Of a DNA stretch of 64,000 nt, positions 47,632-59,500 are shown piece by piece. The notes under the pieces are model-generated. The model was not told the origin of the DNA and did no database searches. It saw only the letters and a program-made list of their open reading frames with translations. Source of the DNA: Diplosphaera chodatii (lineage: Eukaryota > Chlorophyta > Trebouxiophyceae > Prasiolales > Stichococcaceae); contig JAALGY010000038.1 in assembly GCA_032358165.1 (NCBI GenBank), positions 1,488,001-1,552,000 of the forward strand, in the 5' to 3' direction. A program made the translations under genes and the position numbers. Numbering within the stretch: the first letter of the stretch is position 1; every line of letters begins with the position of its first letter.

Positions 47632-50600
47632 ATGCACGAGGCGGCCAGGCTTGCCAGCATGGCCCGTTCTGCATCAACTGAGAAGTTGCATGCCAGTGCA
47701 AGTGGCACTCCCGCCTGGCGCCGTTCGCCGCCGCCCCAGCATTCCGATGTGCACGCTGGTGCGCTGGCTGCGTCCCCTTTCAGCAGCAGCAGCGGATCAG
47801 CGTCGCGGTGCAGCAGTCTCACCAGCATCAGCAGCGCAGGCGCTGCTGCCAGCAGGCTTGGCATCACGGTCAGCTTGAGCCTCAGCCGCTCGCTGTCGCT
47901 GGGCGACTGGGGCCGACCTCTGCCTTGGTTGCGGCTGCCGGATGAGCTCTGGGGTGCTGTCAACGCCATCACCGCAGCGGCCAACCCAGCGACCGAAAAG
48001 CCGCCTCGCGGTGCAAGCTTCTCCACAAAGGTGCACAAGATGCATGAGGCAGACGGCGGAATGCATGCAATCCTGAGTCAACTATGGGCCAGTGCCAAGT
48101 CGCTCATGCTGGGGCAGTGGCAGGCATGAGCAATTATGTCATGCTCCATGCTGAATGGTCTCAGGCAGCAGCAGCAGCTGAGGTTGCGCCGGAACCAGAG
48201 GACATACCGCCGCCCAGCAGCCCCCTGCGTGAGCGCCTGGACTACCGCCCACGCCTGACGAACAGACAGGTGGCGTCTGTGCGCTGCAGAAGTCTGCAGC
48301 TGGCATGATCTCCCGTATGCTTTGCTGTAGTATGTGGCTTGCTGCCTGCACCATGGTGCGGAGAGTCATGACCTGGCATCCCCGGTCTTTGCAGGCCGCC
48401 TTCTGTGCTTTTGCCGCTACATTGGTGTGCATCATCGTGTTTGCGATCCGCCACCCTGTGCGCCTCAGTCCACTGTACGCCGTCGCGATGGGCACGCTGT
48501 TTGCGGGCGTGCTCCTGGCAACCCGCTTCGTTCTGCTGGAGCGCGAGTTCACGGTGCCGCTCAACTTTCACTGCAACATTGCAGCAGCTGCTGGAGTCTT
48601 CCTGTTTGCAGGCCTTCTCGTTATGCAGATGCACAAGACACCCAGCAGAATGTTCATGCTTGCACCCTGTCTGCTCTCATTTACGTGTGCATCGTGCTGA
48701 CATGCAGAGGCGGCTGGTTCCAGAAACAGAGCTTGCAGACAGTCATTCGCGCTTCCGCACAGTCGAGGGGGTGGAAGTGCACTACAGGGTAGAGATTCCA
48801 CCGCCAAGCGCCAGCGCCAAGGCCAGCAACATCGCGGCTGTGCACTGCTACCATGGTTTTGGCGCCAACACCTTCAGCTGGTCTTTTACGCAGGTATGCA
48901 TGGTCTGTCACAACTGACGCATGCGCAGAAGGCTGTGGCATCCTGCTTTCCATGCTGCTGGTTCATGATGCACATATCGCAAGAAGTGTGATTATTGACA
49001 TGATACGGTTGTATGTAGGCACAACTGGCAGCCCGGCTTGGCGCAACCGTTACAGCACATGACATGCCAGGCTTTGGCCTGACGCAGCGGTGCGTGGAGT
49101 CATTGTCAAGGCCGACTTTGCACGGTGGTGCCGCCACAGATCCTAGGATTGTCTGGTCAAGCGCAGCTTGACAGGCTAATAACCCCGTTGTTTGCTTCCG
49201 TGTCCTGCAGGGTGACCCAAGCATCAGCATACACTCTGGAGTGCAACGGTCGGTTGGGACGTGCAGTCATGGATGCAGAGCTCTCGGCAGAGGGCAGCAA
49301 CAGCACCAGCAGCAGCACGCGCGGGCACACGGATGGCCAGGGCAGGTACGTCACCTCCAGCAACCCGGTGTGCCTCGCTGCCTGGCAAGATTGTCCGCAG
49401 CACTGGGTGTGCAGGCTGCTAGCCCTCACCCAGTGACAATGCACTCGCAGGGAGCGGGGCCGCGTGCTGATGGGCCACTCCCTGGGAGCTGCCTGTGCTG
49501 CTGCTGAAGTGATCGCCAATCCACAGGTTTGTGATATACACTGCTCATCGTTGTTCATCTTAGCGGGCTTCATGTCCACATCAGACCTGCATCATCCACA
49601 ACAAAGAGCGGCATGGTGTCAACCGTGAGTCCGACCTCCAGGGCATTCATGCGCTGGTGCTTGTGGCGCCGGCAATCGTGGCCATGTCGCTGGGGTGGCA
49701 CAAGCAGCAGGAGGAGGCAGACACGGAGGCTGCTGCGCTGGCGGCCGGCGATAAGGTTGCTGCCGCCAAGGCCGCCGCTTCCACTGCAGAATTTCAGTCC
49801 AACACGGCCGGCCGCATCATGTGCGTCCCTCAGTCTTGCAATGGGGACATCCAACAACCTGCACAAGTATGGGGGTTGGTCCATTCCTCAACAGGAGTGC
49901 ATACGATACGGTTGGTGATGCATTGGAAAGCCAGACGGGAAGCATGCTGTGGCATCCAGATACTTGAGATTGCTGACAACTGCTGCAGGAAGCGCATCGG
50001 GAGCACACGCAACACGGCGCTTCGACTCGTCGCCGCTTTCGCTATGCCGCCGTCGCCACAGCAACACGCAGCGCGCTGTGGGTCGCAACGCCCTTCATAG
50101 TGCAGGTGTGACATTGCCGAGGACCACTGTTCCTCCGTATGCCAACTCAAACCCCTTACACATGTCTGTGGGCAGCAGCACGTTTGCACCTTCGGTATTG
50201 AGCGTCCAAGTCTTGAGGTCCTCGTGATGGCAGAGCTCCTAGAAGATAGTTTTGGGTGCAGGGGCTGCGCGCGTCGGTGCGCTCGCGCGCCTTCTGGGAG
50301 CGCGGCCTCGCCCGCGCATGGCACCGCAAGGTGTGTCGATGTTCACTCTCAGCTAGCTTTGTCAGCACACTGCACGCCATATATGGCAGGCGGCAGCAGC
50401 CATGTACCACCTTTGGCAGGTCGTGTGAATGCGCAATAGAAGGTGTCATCTGTGCAGTGGTAGCATGTGCTTGACACGGTTGACATGGGTGACCAGGCGG
50501 GGGTGACAGAGGCGGTGGTGGACAACTACCGGCTTCCGCAGCTGGTCAACGGCTGGGAGGCGGGGCTGCTTGCCTTCCTGCGCGCGCGTGTGGTCGCAGG

Positions 50601-51341
50601 CAAGCAGGAGCTTCAGCCCTGCTGACCAGATCCCCTGCATGACACTGTGATCAACTCGCTTGCGTCGAAAGACGCCATGTATGGCTGGAAAACCATGTCT
50701 TTCTGCACAAGCAGGCAAGCCGTTTGGCGACCGCCTGGCGGCGGCGTACCATGGGAACGAGGCCATGACGCAGGTGGAGCAGCTGGTCGATGTCGTCGCC
50801 CGCCACGGCATCAAGGTGTGCTGGTGCCTGCTGTGTTGCCGTGTGTGCTCATCATGCCCACCGAAACGCTGCTCATCTGGGCCATCGAGGCGCATGTGGG
50901 CTTGCACTTGCTGTCAACTGCACACCAACATACGGATTCACTGGGCTGATAAAACGATGTACTGTGGATGAGAAGTCCTTTTGTGTCTTGTCGCAGGTGC
51001 TGATCGTGCATGGCGAGAATGATGCCCTGGTGCCCTACAGAAACAGCCGCAAGCTGGCGCAGATCATCCCTGATGCGGAGTTTGCCACTCTATCTGCATG
51101 TGGCCATAACCCTCAGGTGCACCATGGTGCAGTGACTGTGCTCCTGCACACCAACCTGTGTGCAATGCCTATGTGAGGCACACATATGTGTTGGTCCTTG
51201 GCTTGCATGATGCTTCCTGCATGTAAGTCCTGCCAGTGAGGACTTTGGATCGCTATGCATAAACTGCCGCATCCATGCTCATCACAGGAGGAGCTACCTG
51301 AAGACTTTGTGAAGATAGTCACCGACTTTCTGCGTCGGTAG
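47632..51341 (+). CDS. Membrane-anchored alpha/beta hydrolase
   Basis: The N-terminal region is Ser/Ala-rich (ATG 47632, with 47503 also possible) with LRERLDYRPRLTNRQ at about 48228. It is followed by several membrane helices (AAFCAFAATLVCIIVFAIRH, LYAVAMGTLFAGVLLATRFV and AAAAGVFLFAGLLVMQM; about 48394-48630). The hydrolase fold follows: VEGVEVHYRVEIPPP (about 48765), AAVHCYHGFGANTFSWSF (about 48836, oxyanion HGFG), TAHDMPGFGLTQR (about 49054), the nucleophile elbow RVLMGHSLGAACAAAEV (about 49462) and LVLVAPAIVAMSLGW (about 49660). The C-terminal part gives VLIVHGENDALVPYRNSRKL (about 51000, catalytic Asp), ATLSACGHNPQ (catalytic His) and EELPEDFVKIVTDFLRR, stopping at 51341. The triad is therefore Ser, Asp, His. 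The substrate is unknown. The lid region at about 49900-50640 is the least certain. Confidence 0.82.
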
Positions 51342-51966
51342 ACAGCAGCAGGTAGTCACAAGCAAACGCAGCCTCTCTGCCGATGCAACAGACAATGCTC
51401 TTGTTTCAATGGCGCCGGCCGCCAGCACGGTTCTTTACACAGCGCAGCGGTCGATATCTGTTGCAGCATGGTCTTGAACAAGTTGGTCTGATGAACAGGC
51501 CAACACTATTCTCTGCTTTGGCTTGCTCTCGCCAGAGGTGCCTGACCGTCTGCAGCCAGTATGACAGCAGCCGGCAGGCTGCTAGATGCCTGTAGCAGGC
51601 GCTGGATGTAGCCTTTGCCATGCCAGCTGCGCTTGCATGCAAGGCATGTTGGCTGTTGCCAGTGGCGCAACGATTTTGGTGTACTGCAATGATAATGATC
51701 GACTGTAGTGCAGAGGAGAATGACGACATTGGACTGGGAGCAATAGGTACTGACATTCAGCATGTTGAGGTTTAGGACCCGAGGGCGAGCGAGTTCAGGA
51801 TCAGGAGCATTCAAATCTTGAGCCTCTCTGACATAAAGTGTTGAAATCCCTGGAATTCTCTGAGCCAGTCGACCTTCCTGTAGATACCTCTGCTGACAAG
51901 AAGGAAACCACTCGAAACAATGCACTTACGCAGATGTTGTTGCAGCATATCTGCTATATGTTTGGT
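51342..51966. other. Convergent intergenic region, no supported gene
   Basis: This region lies between the hydrolase stop and the tentative stop of the MADS gene. A minus-strand frame at about 51770-51925 (AQRIPGISTLYVREAQDLNA) looks somewhat coding-like and could be an additional 3' exon of the MADS gene. The 3' boundary of that gene is therefore provisional. Confidence 0.3.
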
Positions 51967-53046
51967 TCACAACGACCCACGAAGCTGACTTGTACCACCT
52001 GTTGTGCCCCATGGCTGCTGCTGATGGTTCTGAGCTTCCAGCGCCTCAATGCTCTGCGGCAAGGGATCTCCCACGTCAGTGGTACCAAAATGAAACACAT
52101 GTCAATGGATGAATGCATGTGCTGAAAGCGGTTGTCAAGCTTTGCAAAGGGCAGTCTCGGATACTACTCCTGTTGTGCCTGTCATGTGCAATATCACACA
52201 AGGCATCGCCTGCAGGTGTCACCTGCGGTGACTGTGTGGCAGGCATGCTGTCCTGGCATTCAGGCTGGACCATCACACGCACGCGGTCCCAAGCGGCACA
52301 GCCACCAGACTGCAGCATCCCAACATGGTAGGTTATTGCATGACGTTTGAAGATGCACCATGTACACTGCATGAGGACAGCATGCTCTGGCAACACATCT
52401 TTTCCTCCACATATGCGTCACACATTGTTGCGTGTAGGTACATAGACAGCTATTGTCACCGACATGGAAGATATCACCGCAAGGATGCTGACCAGCTTGA
52501 GCGCGTCCAGATGTGACTGCTGAAGTGCAGCCTGGAAGTTGGGGCTTGCATATGCAAAGGCATTCCCCTCCTGACTGACGAAGAAGCAGAAGACCTGCAT
52601 GATACCGCATGCTGTGTCCTGTCATGCCAGCCGCGGCTGTAGCCATGCTGTTGTTACCTTGCAGCACACTCAGCGAAGAGTCAACTTGCTGACCTTTGCA
52701 TCGGCGACCTCACTCAGCTCATATGCCTTGTCCATGATGGTGCGCTTGCGCTTGGTGAATGCCTGCTGCTGCCGCTTGGCCTCCTGCAGGCGATGTACTG
52801 TTGCCAGTCGAAATTTCGCCAGCACACTGCAGCGTCTGCTGTATCTATCAGGGGCTATAGTGCCTTTCGTGGACATTGCACCTTCGAACTGCCATCAGTG
52901 CCAAGGCGCCTTCGCTTGCCGCAGGGTGCCGCAGCTGTTCTAGCGTCTGTCTCCGGAGGTGAGCAGAATGTAAACGCATCATAGGGCGTGTCAAGCGGTT
53001 CTTCGGCCGTATCAAGCCCCGCAGTCAGGAACGCTGGGTGCAGCAT
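51967..53046 (-). CDS. SRF-type (type I) MADS-box transcription factor, 3' end provisional
   Basis: The minus-strand ATG is at 53046, with a TAG just upstream in frame. The first exon (PYDAFTFCSPPETDARTAAA, CGKRRRLGTDGS) has a small basic cluster. The MADS box follows: KFRLATVHRLQEAKRQQQAF (about 52850), TKRKRTIMDKAYELSEVADA (about 52770) and, after an intron, KVFCFFVSQEGNAFAYASPN (about 52585) with FQAALQQ. The KRK-x-I-M-x-KAYELS-x-x-x-A-x-V core and the SQEGNAFAYA strand match the SRF/type I lineage rather than MIKC proteins, and no K-box is seen. The N-terminal DNA-contact strand is diverged, lacking the usual KIxIxxI pattern. Later exons include LQSGGCAAWDRVRVMVQPEC (about 52310) and GDPLPQSIEALEAQNHQQQP (about 52050), with a possible stop at 51967. 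Confidence 0.75.
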
Positions 53047-53518
53047 GGCGCTGCCGCTTGCCGAGCTGATCTACATCTGCTAGCAAGCGTCAGTGCTGTG
53101 CGCCGATATGCTCATCATCACAGTGATCGTGTCTGCACAATCCACGTGTACATGTCAATGAAACCATGCACAGCGCCTGTAGCGCATCGGCTTTGCCAAA
53201 AAGGGGTGAGATGATGGCGGGGGCATTTCGAATGCGCAAATCGTCTTTCGTCAGCTTCTTCCCTTCCTGCAGTCCAGAATCGCGCATGCTTTGCGATGTC
53301 ACAATCTGGAGTGTGCGCTGCGATCCAGATCTCAGAGTTTGCGCCAGTGCTGCATTGCACAGACATGCTCATTCATGCTGCGTCAGCGTGCCAGGCGCAG
53401 CGCTTCATTGTGCACATAGACTGCCAGCAGATGTGCCGATCTCGCGTGCTGGAATGATCAGAGGGTATCATAGAGACTGATACGCAAGCAAGACCCGGGC
53501 GTCCAGCTCAGAGAAAAC
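53047..53518. promoter_or_regulatory. Divergent region between the MADS and FANCM genes
   Basis: These 472 bases separate the MADS ATG (53046 minus) from the FANCM ATG (53519 plus). A minus-strand stretch at about 53190-53270 (EGKKLTKDDLRIRNAPAIIS) looks coding-like after a good CTGCAG acceptor, so it may be a 5' exon or an alternative upstream start. Promoter function is inferred from orientation. Confidence 0.3.
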
Positions 53519-56500
53519 ATGGACGACAGCGATGACGATGGCATCGTGAGTCGGTCCAGACGGTATCCAGTAGTGTAGTAAATTGCACAAGCAAGGGTCG
53601 ACGGCGTTTGTGTCCCCTGGTCAGCGTCCTGTTGCCATTTTTTGCAGGACTTTGCCCAGCTGGATGCCATGCAAGCAGAGCACCTGGCTGGCAAGGTGCG
53701 GCCTTTGCACCAGGGCGTTGACATGATGCCTGAGCATGAGATCGCAGCTGTCGCCGCTGCTGGCGTTGGTTCACGACCTTGCTATCATCAAGACGGTTTA
53801 CGGCCCGCGCAGGCTGCAACCTACGACAGGTCTGCACCCTCGGCTACCACAGCATGCACAGCGTGGCCCGCAGCCGATGGTCAGCACCGCCCAGCACTGG
53901 CGCAGCTGGGATCATGGGCGGGTGGCAATGTGTCTACTCTCAGTGGACAGCATGCTGCAGCTGATTCCTCAGCGGGACATGCCGCCCCTGCCGGCATGCC
54001 GCAGGCCGTCAGACAGCATGTGTGTGCTGCCGCTGCCGCTGCCGCTGCTGCCGAACAGGACCACGATGAGGATGTGGAAACGCTGGATGCAGGCAGCAGC
54101 CCCACACTTGTTGATGTGGATACGACAACTGGCGGCATCCAGCTGCACAGGTGTGGCCGCGGCATTTCTGAAGACCCTGGACAGGCTTCAGCATCAGACC
54201 TTGTATGCCTGCCGGTCAACTGCGCAGGTGTCGTCAACACATCCGTCACAAGCAACGTGATTTCTGCTTCTGCGTTGATGTGCACAGGCACAACGCCCGG
54301 CACTGGATATACCCAACAGAGGTGCCAGAGCGCGCGTACCAGCTGGCCATGATCAAGACCGCGCTGCTGCACAACACCCTGGTGAAAAGCACCCCGCCGC
54401 ATCGATAGAGCTGATGACACCCTCACCTGATGCCAGTATATCACCTCCCATGACAACGAGATGCAGCTGCTGAATGCCAGTCGGTGACACAGCATCCCCG
54501 GCATGTTTTCCGCAGGTGGCGCTGCCCACTGGCCTGGGGAAGACGCTCATTGCCGCCGTCGTCATGTACAACTTCTCTCGCTGGTTCCCCAAGGTCCGTG
54601 GCAAGGTGTCTCTGCCGTGACCAACGTAGTAGCATCACACATCTGAAGACGAGTGTGGCTACCAGGGCACAGTATGTCACACGTGCTGCAGGGGAAGATC
54701 GTATTCTGCGCGCCTACCAAACCACTGCTCAACCAGCAAGTGAAAGCATGCTACGAGAAGATGAGCGTGTCAAAGGTGCAACCTGACCAGCCTGCTCAGC
54801 ACGTCCAGCCGACCACTCACAACCTTCATGCCTGCGGCATACTGATGCTTGGAGCGGGTGTTGCCGTCTGGCTCAAGCCATGAAAGCATCAGCATGTTTG
54901 CCTGCCAGATATAACCTCGGTGTGTTGGCCTCTTGTGATGGCTGACCCGGCACATCCGCCGCAGGATAACATAGAGGAGCTGACAGGCAGCGTGAATGCG
55001 GAAAAGCGAGCAAGCATGTGGGCGCTGCCGCACAAGCGTTTCTTCTTCATGACGCCCCAGACCTTTAAGAACGACCTGGTGAAAGGTGGGTCGTCCCTTC
55101 TGCAGCCTGCGTGCTCAGCAGACAGCTTGTATGATCCCCGTCGCGCAGCAAGCTCGCTGTGGCTCCCTGCAGGCATTTGCCCCGCGGACCAGGTCGTGTG
55201 CGTGGTTGTGGACGAGGCGCACCGTGCAACCGGCAAATACGACATTGTCACAGCCCTCAACAAGGTCCGGAAGCTTGCGATGCAGGCTGTAAGTGGGTGC
55301 AGCCAGCAGCTCAGCTGTGCAGTGCTGATCCGCCGCTCAGCCCTCGCTTCTTAATCATATCTGTGTTCCAACAACCAGCTGCGGGAGGAGAAGGTCAAGT
55401 TCCGTACACTGGGCCTATCTGCGACGCCAGGCTCCAACAAGGAGGCCATACAGGTGCATCCGTCGTCTGACAAGCAAATGCAGGTACTGCTGTCAAATTT
55501 CCCGTGCAAGGCGCCAGCCTCCACGAATATCATTGCACAGCACTTCTGTCATGGGCCGGCATGTCCAGGGTCCTGGCACCGATGTTGCCCCATGACGTGC
55601 AGGAGGTGATCACCAACCTTGGCACCGCCAAGTTGGAGTTCAGGACAGAGGACGACCCGGATGTGGTGCCGTACACCCACGGCCGCGCCATCGAGGCCAG
55701 TCGTTTACGGATCACAGTTCCTACTAGCAGATCTGGCACCTTGGTTGCATATGCAGGCTCCCTGATCTGCCCATCCCGGCTTGTGCGAGCGTGACGCCTC
55801 AATGGTTTGCAACAGGTGCTTGCGGTCGAGGCGACACAGGAGCTGGAGCAGTGCCGGCGGTGCCTCGTCGCGGCGCTGGACGGCGTCCTGTCTAGTCTTC
55901 GTGCAGCACGCGTAGGCATACCGAGATCTGCCTCATCTCAGCGTTGACTCGCTGTTCAGCAGCCTACCTATGCCACACATCGCTGACATATCCATCTCTG
56001 CTATGCTGCAGCTGCTGCCGCCGTACATCAACTGCACGGGGGCCTCGGTGGCACGGTTGCAGGTCCACAGGTGCTGGGACTCAAAGCGCGACTCGGAAGC
56101 CAAAGGCTTTCCCACCGACCCCCGCGGCCCCATGCTGCTCAACCAGGTCCGAAGCTCCGCCATCCTGTCTGCGCCGCACAAGATGTGGTTTCCATTCTCA
56201 AACCCTTCCCTTTCAGCTGGAGTGCTCGTCTGCGATCCGCACCGTCGCATGCTGTGCAGGCCACAGTCATGGTGACACTTCGAGACCTCCTCGAGATGTA
56301 CGGCATCGGGGCTGCGGGCGCTGCCTACAAGGAGAAGGCCATCGACCGAGACATCCGGAACCTGCTGCAGATGTCACCACCGTTTGCTGAGGTATGGCTG
56401 CAATACTCATGAGGGATCAAAGCATGTCCATCACACTTGTCACAAAACGTAGGAGCCAGGCCGGTGCCTACATTTGCACCACCTGACAACAGTCCAGAGT

Positions 56501-59500
56501 GCAGCCTTCATGTGATCCGATCGCTACGCCGCCGTGCTGCAGTTTGCCCAGCGGCTGGAGGGCATGCTGGAGCGGGGTGCGGTGCACCCAAAGATGGAGA
56601 AGCTGCAGCACATCCTCGTGCAGCACTTCAGCGCGCTGCACGGGGACGCCCCGCCCAGCAGGTGTGCCGCTCGCCGGCAGGTGGTGCTGGACGGATAACG
56701 CCTGGTCATTGCTCAGAGCACAGGTGGTCGCAGCATTGCACATCACTTGGCGGCCCCTGAACAATCATGTTTCGCTTGGCGCCAGGGAGGACGCCACCAC
56801 GGGTGTAGCCCAGGCGGCCAGCGCCACTGGCAGCCGGGTGATCATCTTCACCACGCTGCGGGAGAGCGTCAACTCCATCGTTGCGTTGCTGAAGCGCAAG
56901 ACCCCGCTCATCACGCCCAGGTGCGAAATGCGCATGCGGTGCAGCAGCCATCCTGCGCAGCTGTGTGGTGGCTGCAGCAGCGGCGATGTCCAGCAGGCTG
57001 CAGATTTCGCATGCCAGGTGGCGATTCTGGTGTGCAGGGTTTTTGTGGGCCAGGGCACTGGAAGCGGCGGGAAGGGCAAGAAGGGGTCCGGCGGTGCGGC
57101 AGCCGCAGGCGGCGCTGCAGCCAAGCCCCGCGGCGGGGAGGCTGGCATGAGGCAGTCCGAGCAGAAGCAGGTGCGCTGCGCATCCCTGTGAGTCGTGGGA
57201 TATGTGCACAGCAGGTGCTGCCCTGCGTCAGCACCCTTCACAGTTGCGTCAACCCTTGCCCCTGCACTCCCAGGTGCTGGCAGACTTCAGGGCGGGCAAG
57301 TTCAACACGCTGGTCGCCACCTGTATTGGCGAGGAGGGCCTCGACATTCCCCAGGTGCTGCAGAACTGACATGTACGCAGCACCAGTGCCTGCTGCATGT
57401 GGACTTCGGTGCGAGTCTCACGCGAGGTTGCCACATTCGAGTGGTGGTGTCCAAGCGGTGATGGTTCTGTCCAGCCATAATGTTCCGTCACAAGTGGTCG
57501 CTGCCCTGGTATCTCAGGTGGACATGATCGTGTGCTATGACGCCAGCGCCAGCCCAGGGCGCAACATACAGCGCATGGGCCGCACCGGCCGCCATGGCAA
57601 CGGCCGGGTCGTGTATGTGCTGGCTGCGGGCAAGGAGACCGAAAAGTACTGCAAGTCGCTGACGGTGTGCCTGACTGCCCTGTGCTTTGGTGATTGCCTG
57701 GCTGTGCGTTGGCATGCTGTGCCCTGAACAAAGTTGCACGTCATGCTGAGTGGGTGTCGCCACACAGCAACATGCTTAGTCTGTGGACCAGACGAGGATT
57801 GAACGAAATGCCGCCATGGCACTGCTTGCAGACGCAGAAGCGGCTGCAGGACCTGCTGCGCAAGGGCGCCTTCGAGATGAGCGACCAGAACCCGCGCATG
57901 CTGCCGCGGCTGTACACCCCGCAGCGCCTGGACGTGGAGACCGGCGCCAAGTCGCAGCCGCTGCCCAAGGCCAAGGCGACCCGCCGCAAGGCACCCGGCG
58001 CTGGCCGGGGCAAGGGCGCCGCTGCTGCAGCACCCGAAGGTGGCTGCAGCCTTGCTGCGGGCGGGGCACATGCTGCGACACATGGGCAGATGCGTCCCAT
58101 TGTGTGCATGCGCTTGTTTTGCTGTGTCGACACCGGATAATTGACATCATGATGCTTTTGCAGCACCTGGGGCCATGGCCCCGGCAGGCCGAGGGCAGGG
58201 CCGCAGCACGGTACAGCCTGCCGCGCCGAAGGCAGCGGCTGTGCGGCCTGCATCCCTGCGGCAGCCTGCGCCCGCTGTTCCGCCTTCAGCTGCAGCGGGT
58301 GTCCAAAGACGGTGGCAGCCAGCGGCCGCGCCGCCTCGGCGGGTGCTGCAACACATCACCCTCGACGACAGGTGGGCGGACGCCGCATCAGGCATCAGCT
58401 TCCGACATCACGAAGAACCACAGCTTCAGTCATCCTGAAATATGACTGTGCTGGCATGTTGCAGTGACGACAACGAGGACGCCCCAACAATGCCAGTGGC
58501 GGCAGCCGCACTGCGCAGCGGCGAAGCCGAAGCTGCGCAAGGCCCCGGCGAGCCAAACCAAGCGCTGCCAGCGCCTGCCGCCACAGCAGAAGATGAAGTC
58601 GACCCCGAGTCCCCACTGGTCCAGCTGCCCAGCCCCTCGAGGCGGCGGGCTGCGGCGTGGGAAGACTCTGCAGCGGCGGCAGATGTGCAATGGTCAGGTG
58701 CAGATGGGGTCGCGCCTCCACAGCGGCAAAGTGCACACGGCAGCCACCTGCAGCCAGCGGCAGCAGCAACAGCTGCTGGACTGCCAGTGGTGCCGAAACA
58801 GCCGGCAGCAGAGCACCTTGGTGCTCCTGACACTCTTGGCGGCTGGGAGCTGCCATCACAGGTAGGGCATCGATGTGTGGACCCCTACACTAACCCGCAA
58901 TGATCCTTGCTAGGCATCCTGGCCTTGCTTGAACCCGTCCAACACATCTGTGAAGCATTGTTGCAGTTTGCAACCTGTAAACTGACATGTTGCTGCACCC
59001 CCGATGCAGATGCCCCTTGCGCAGGTGCTGCGGCTCAAGCAGCATGCCGCCGGCAGCACAGCAGCACCTGCGTGGCAGACAGCGGCACCGCCGCCAGCGG
59101 CAGCTGCCACAGTCGAGCCTGCTGCAGATGAGCATGCTGACCATGGTCAGACGCTCACACAAGTGCCCTTGCTTCAGCGGCTGCCACGCACCGGACGGCC
59201 AAAGTCGAGCGTACGCACTGCTGCCGCGCAGCCTGCAGCTGCAGCAGACCCGCAGCTTGCGAACCAAAGTGCACATCCCGCAGCGGCACAAAGCTGGCCA
59301 GCAGCTTCTGCCAGGACTCTCTCTGCTGCTTGCAGACCTGCCCCGCCAGCCCAGCCGCTGCATGAGCCGCAGCAGGCACAGCCGCAGCCGCAGCCACAGC
59401 AGGCAGCTGCTTGCCAGTTCAGCAGTCCAGCACATGCCCAGGGGCCTGTGGCTCTGCTGCTGCCGCCGCTGCTGCAGCTTCACCAGCGGCAGACTGCAGC

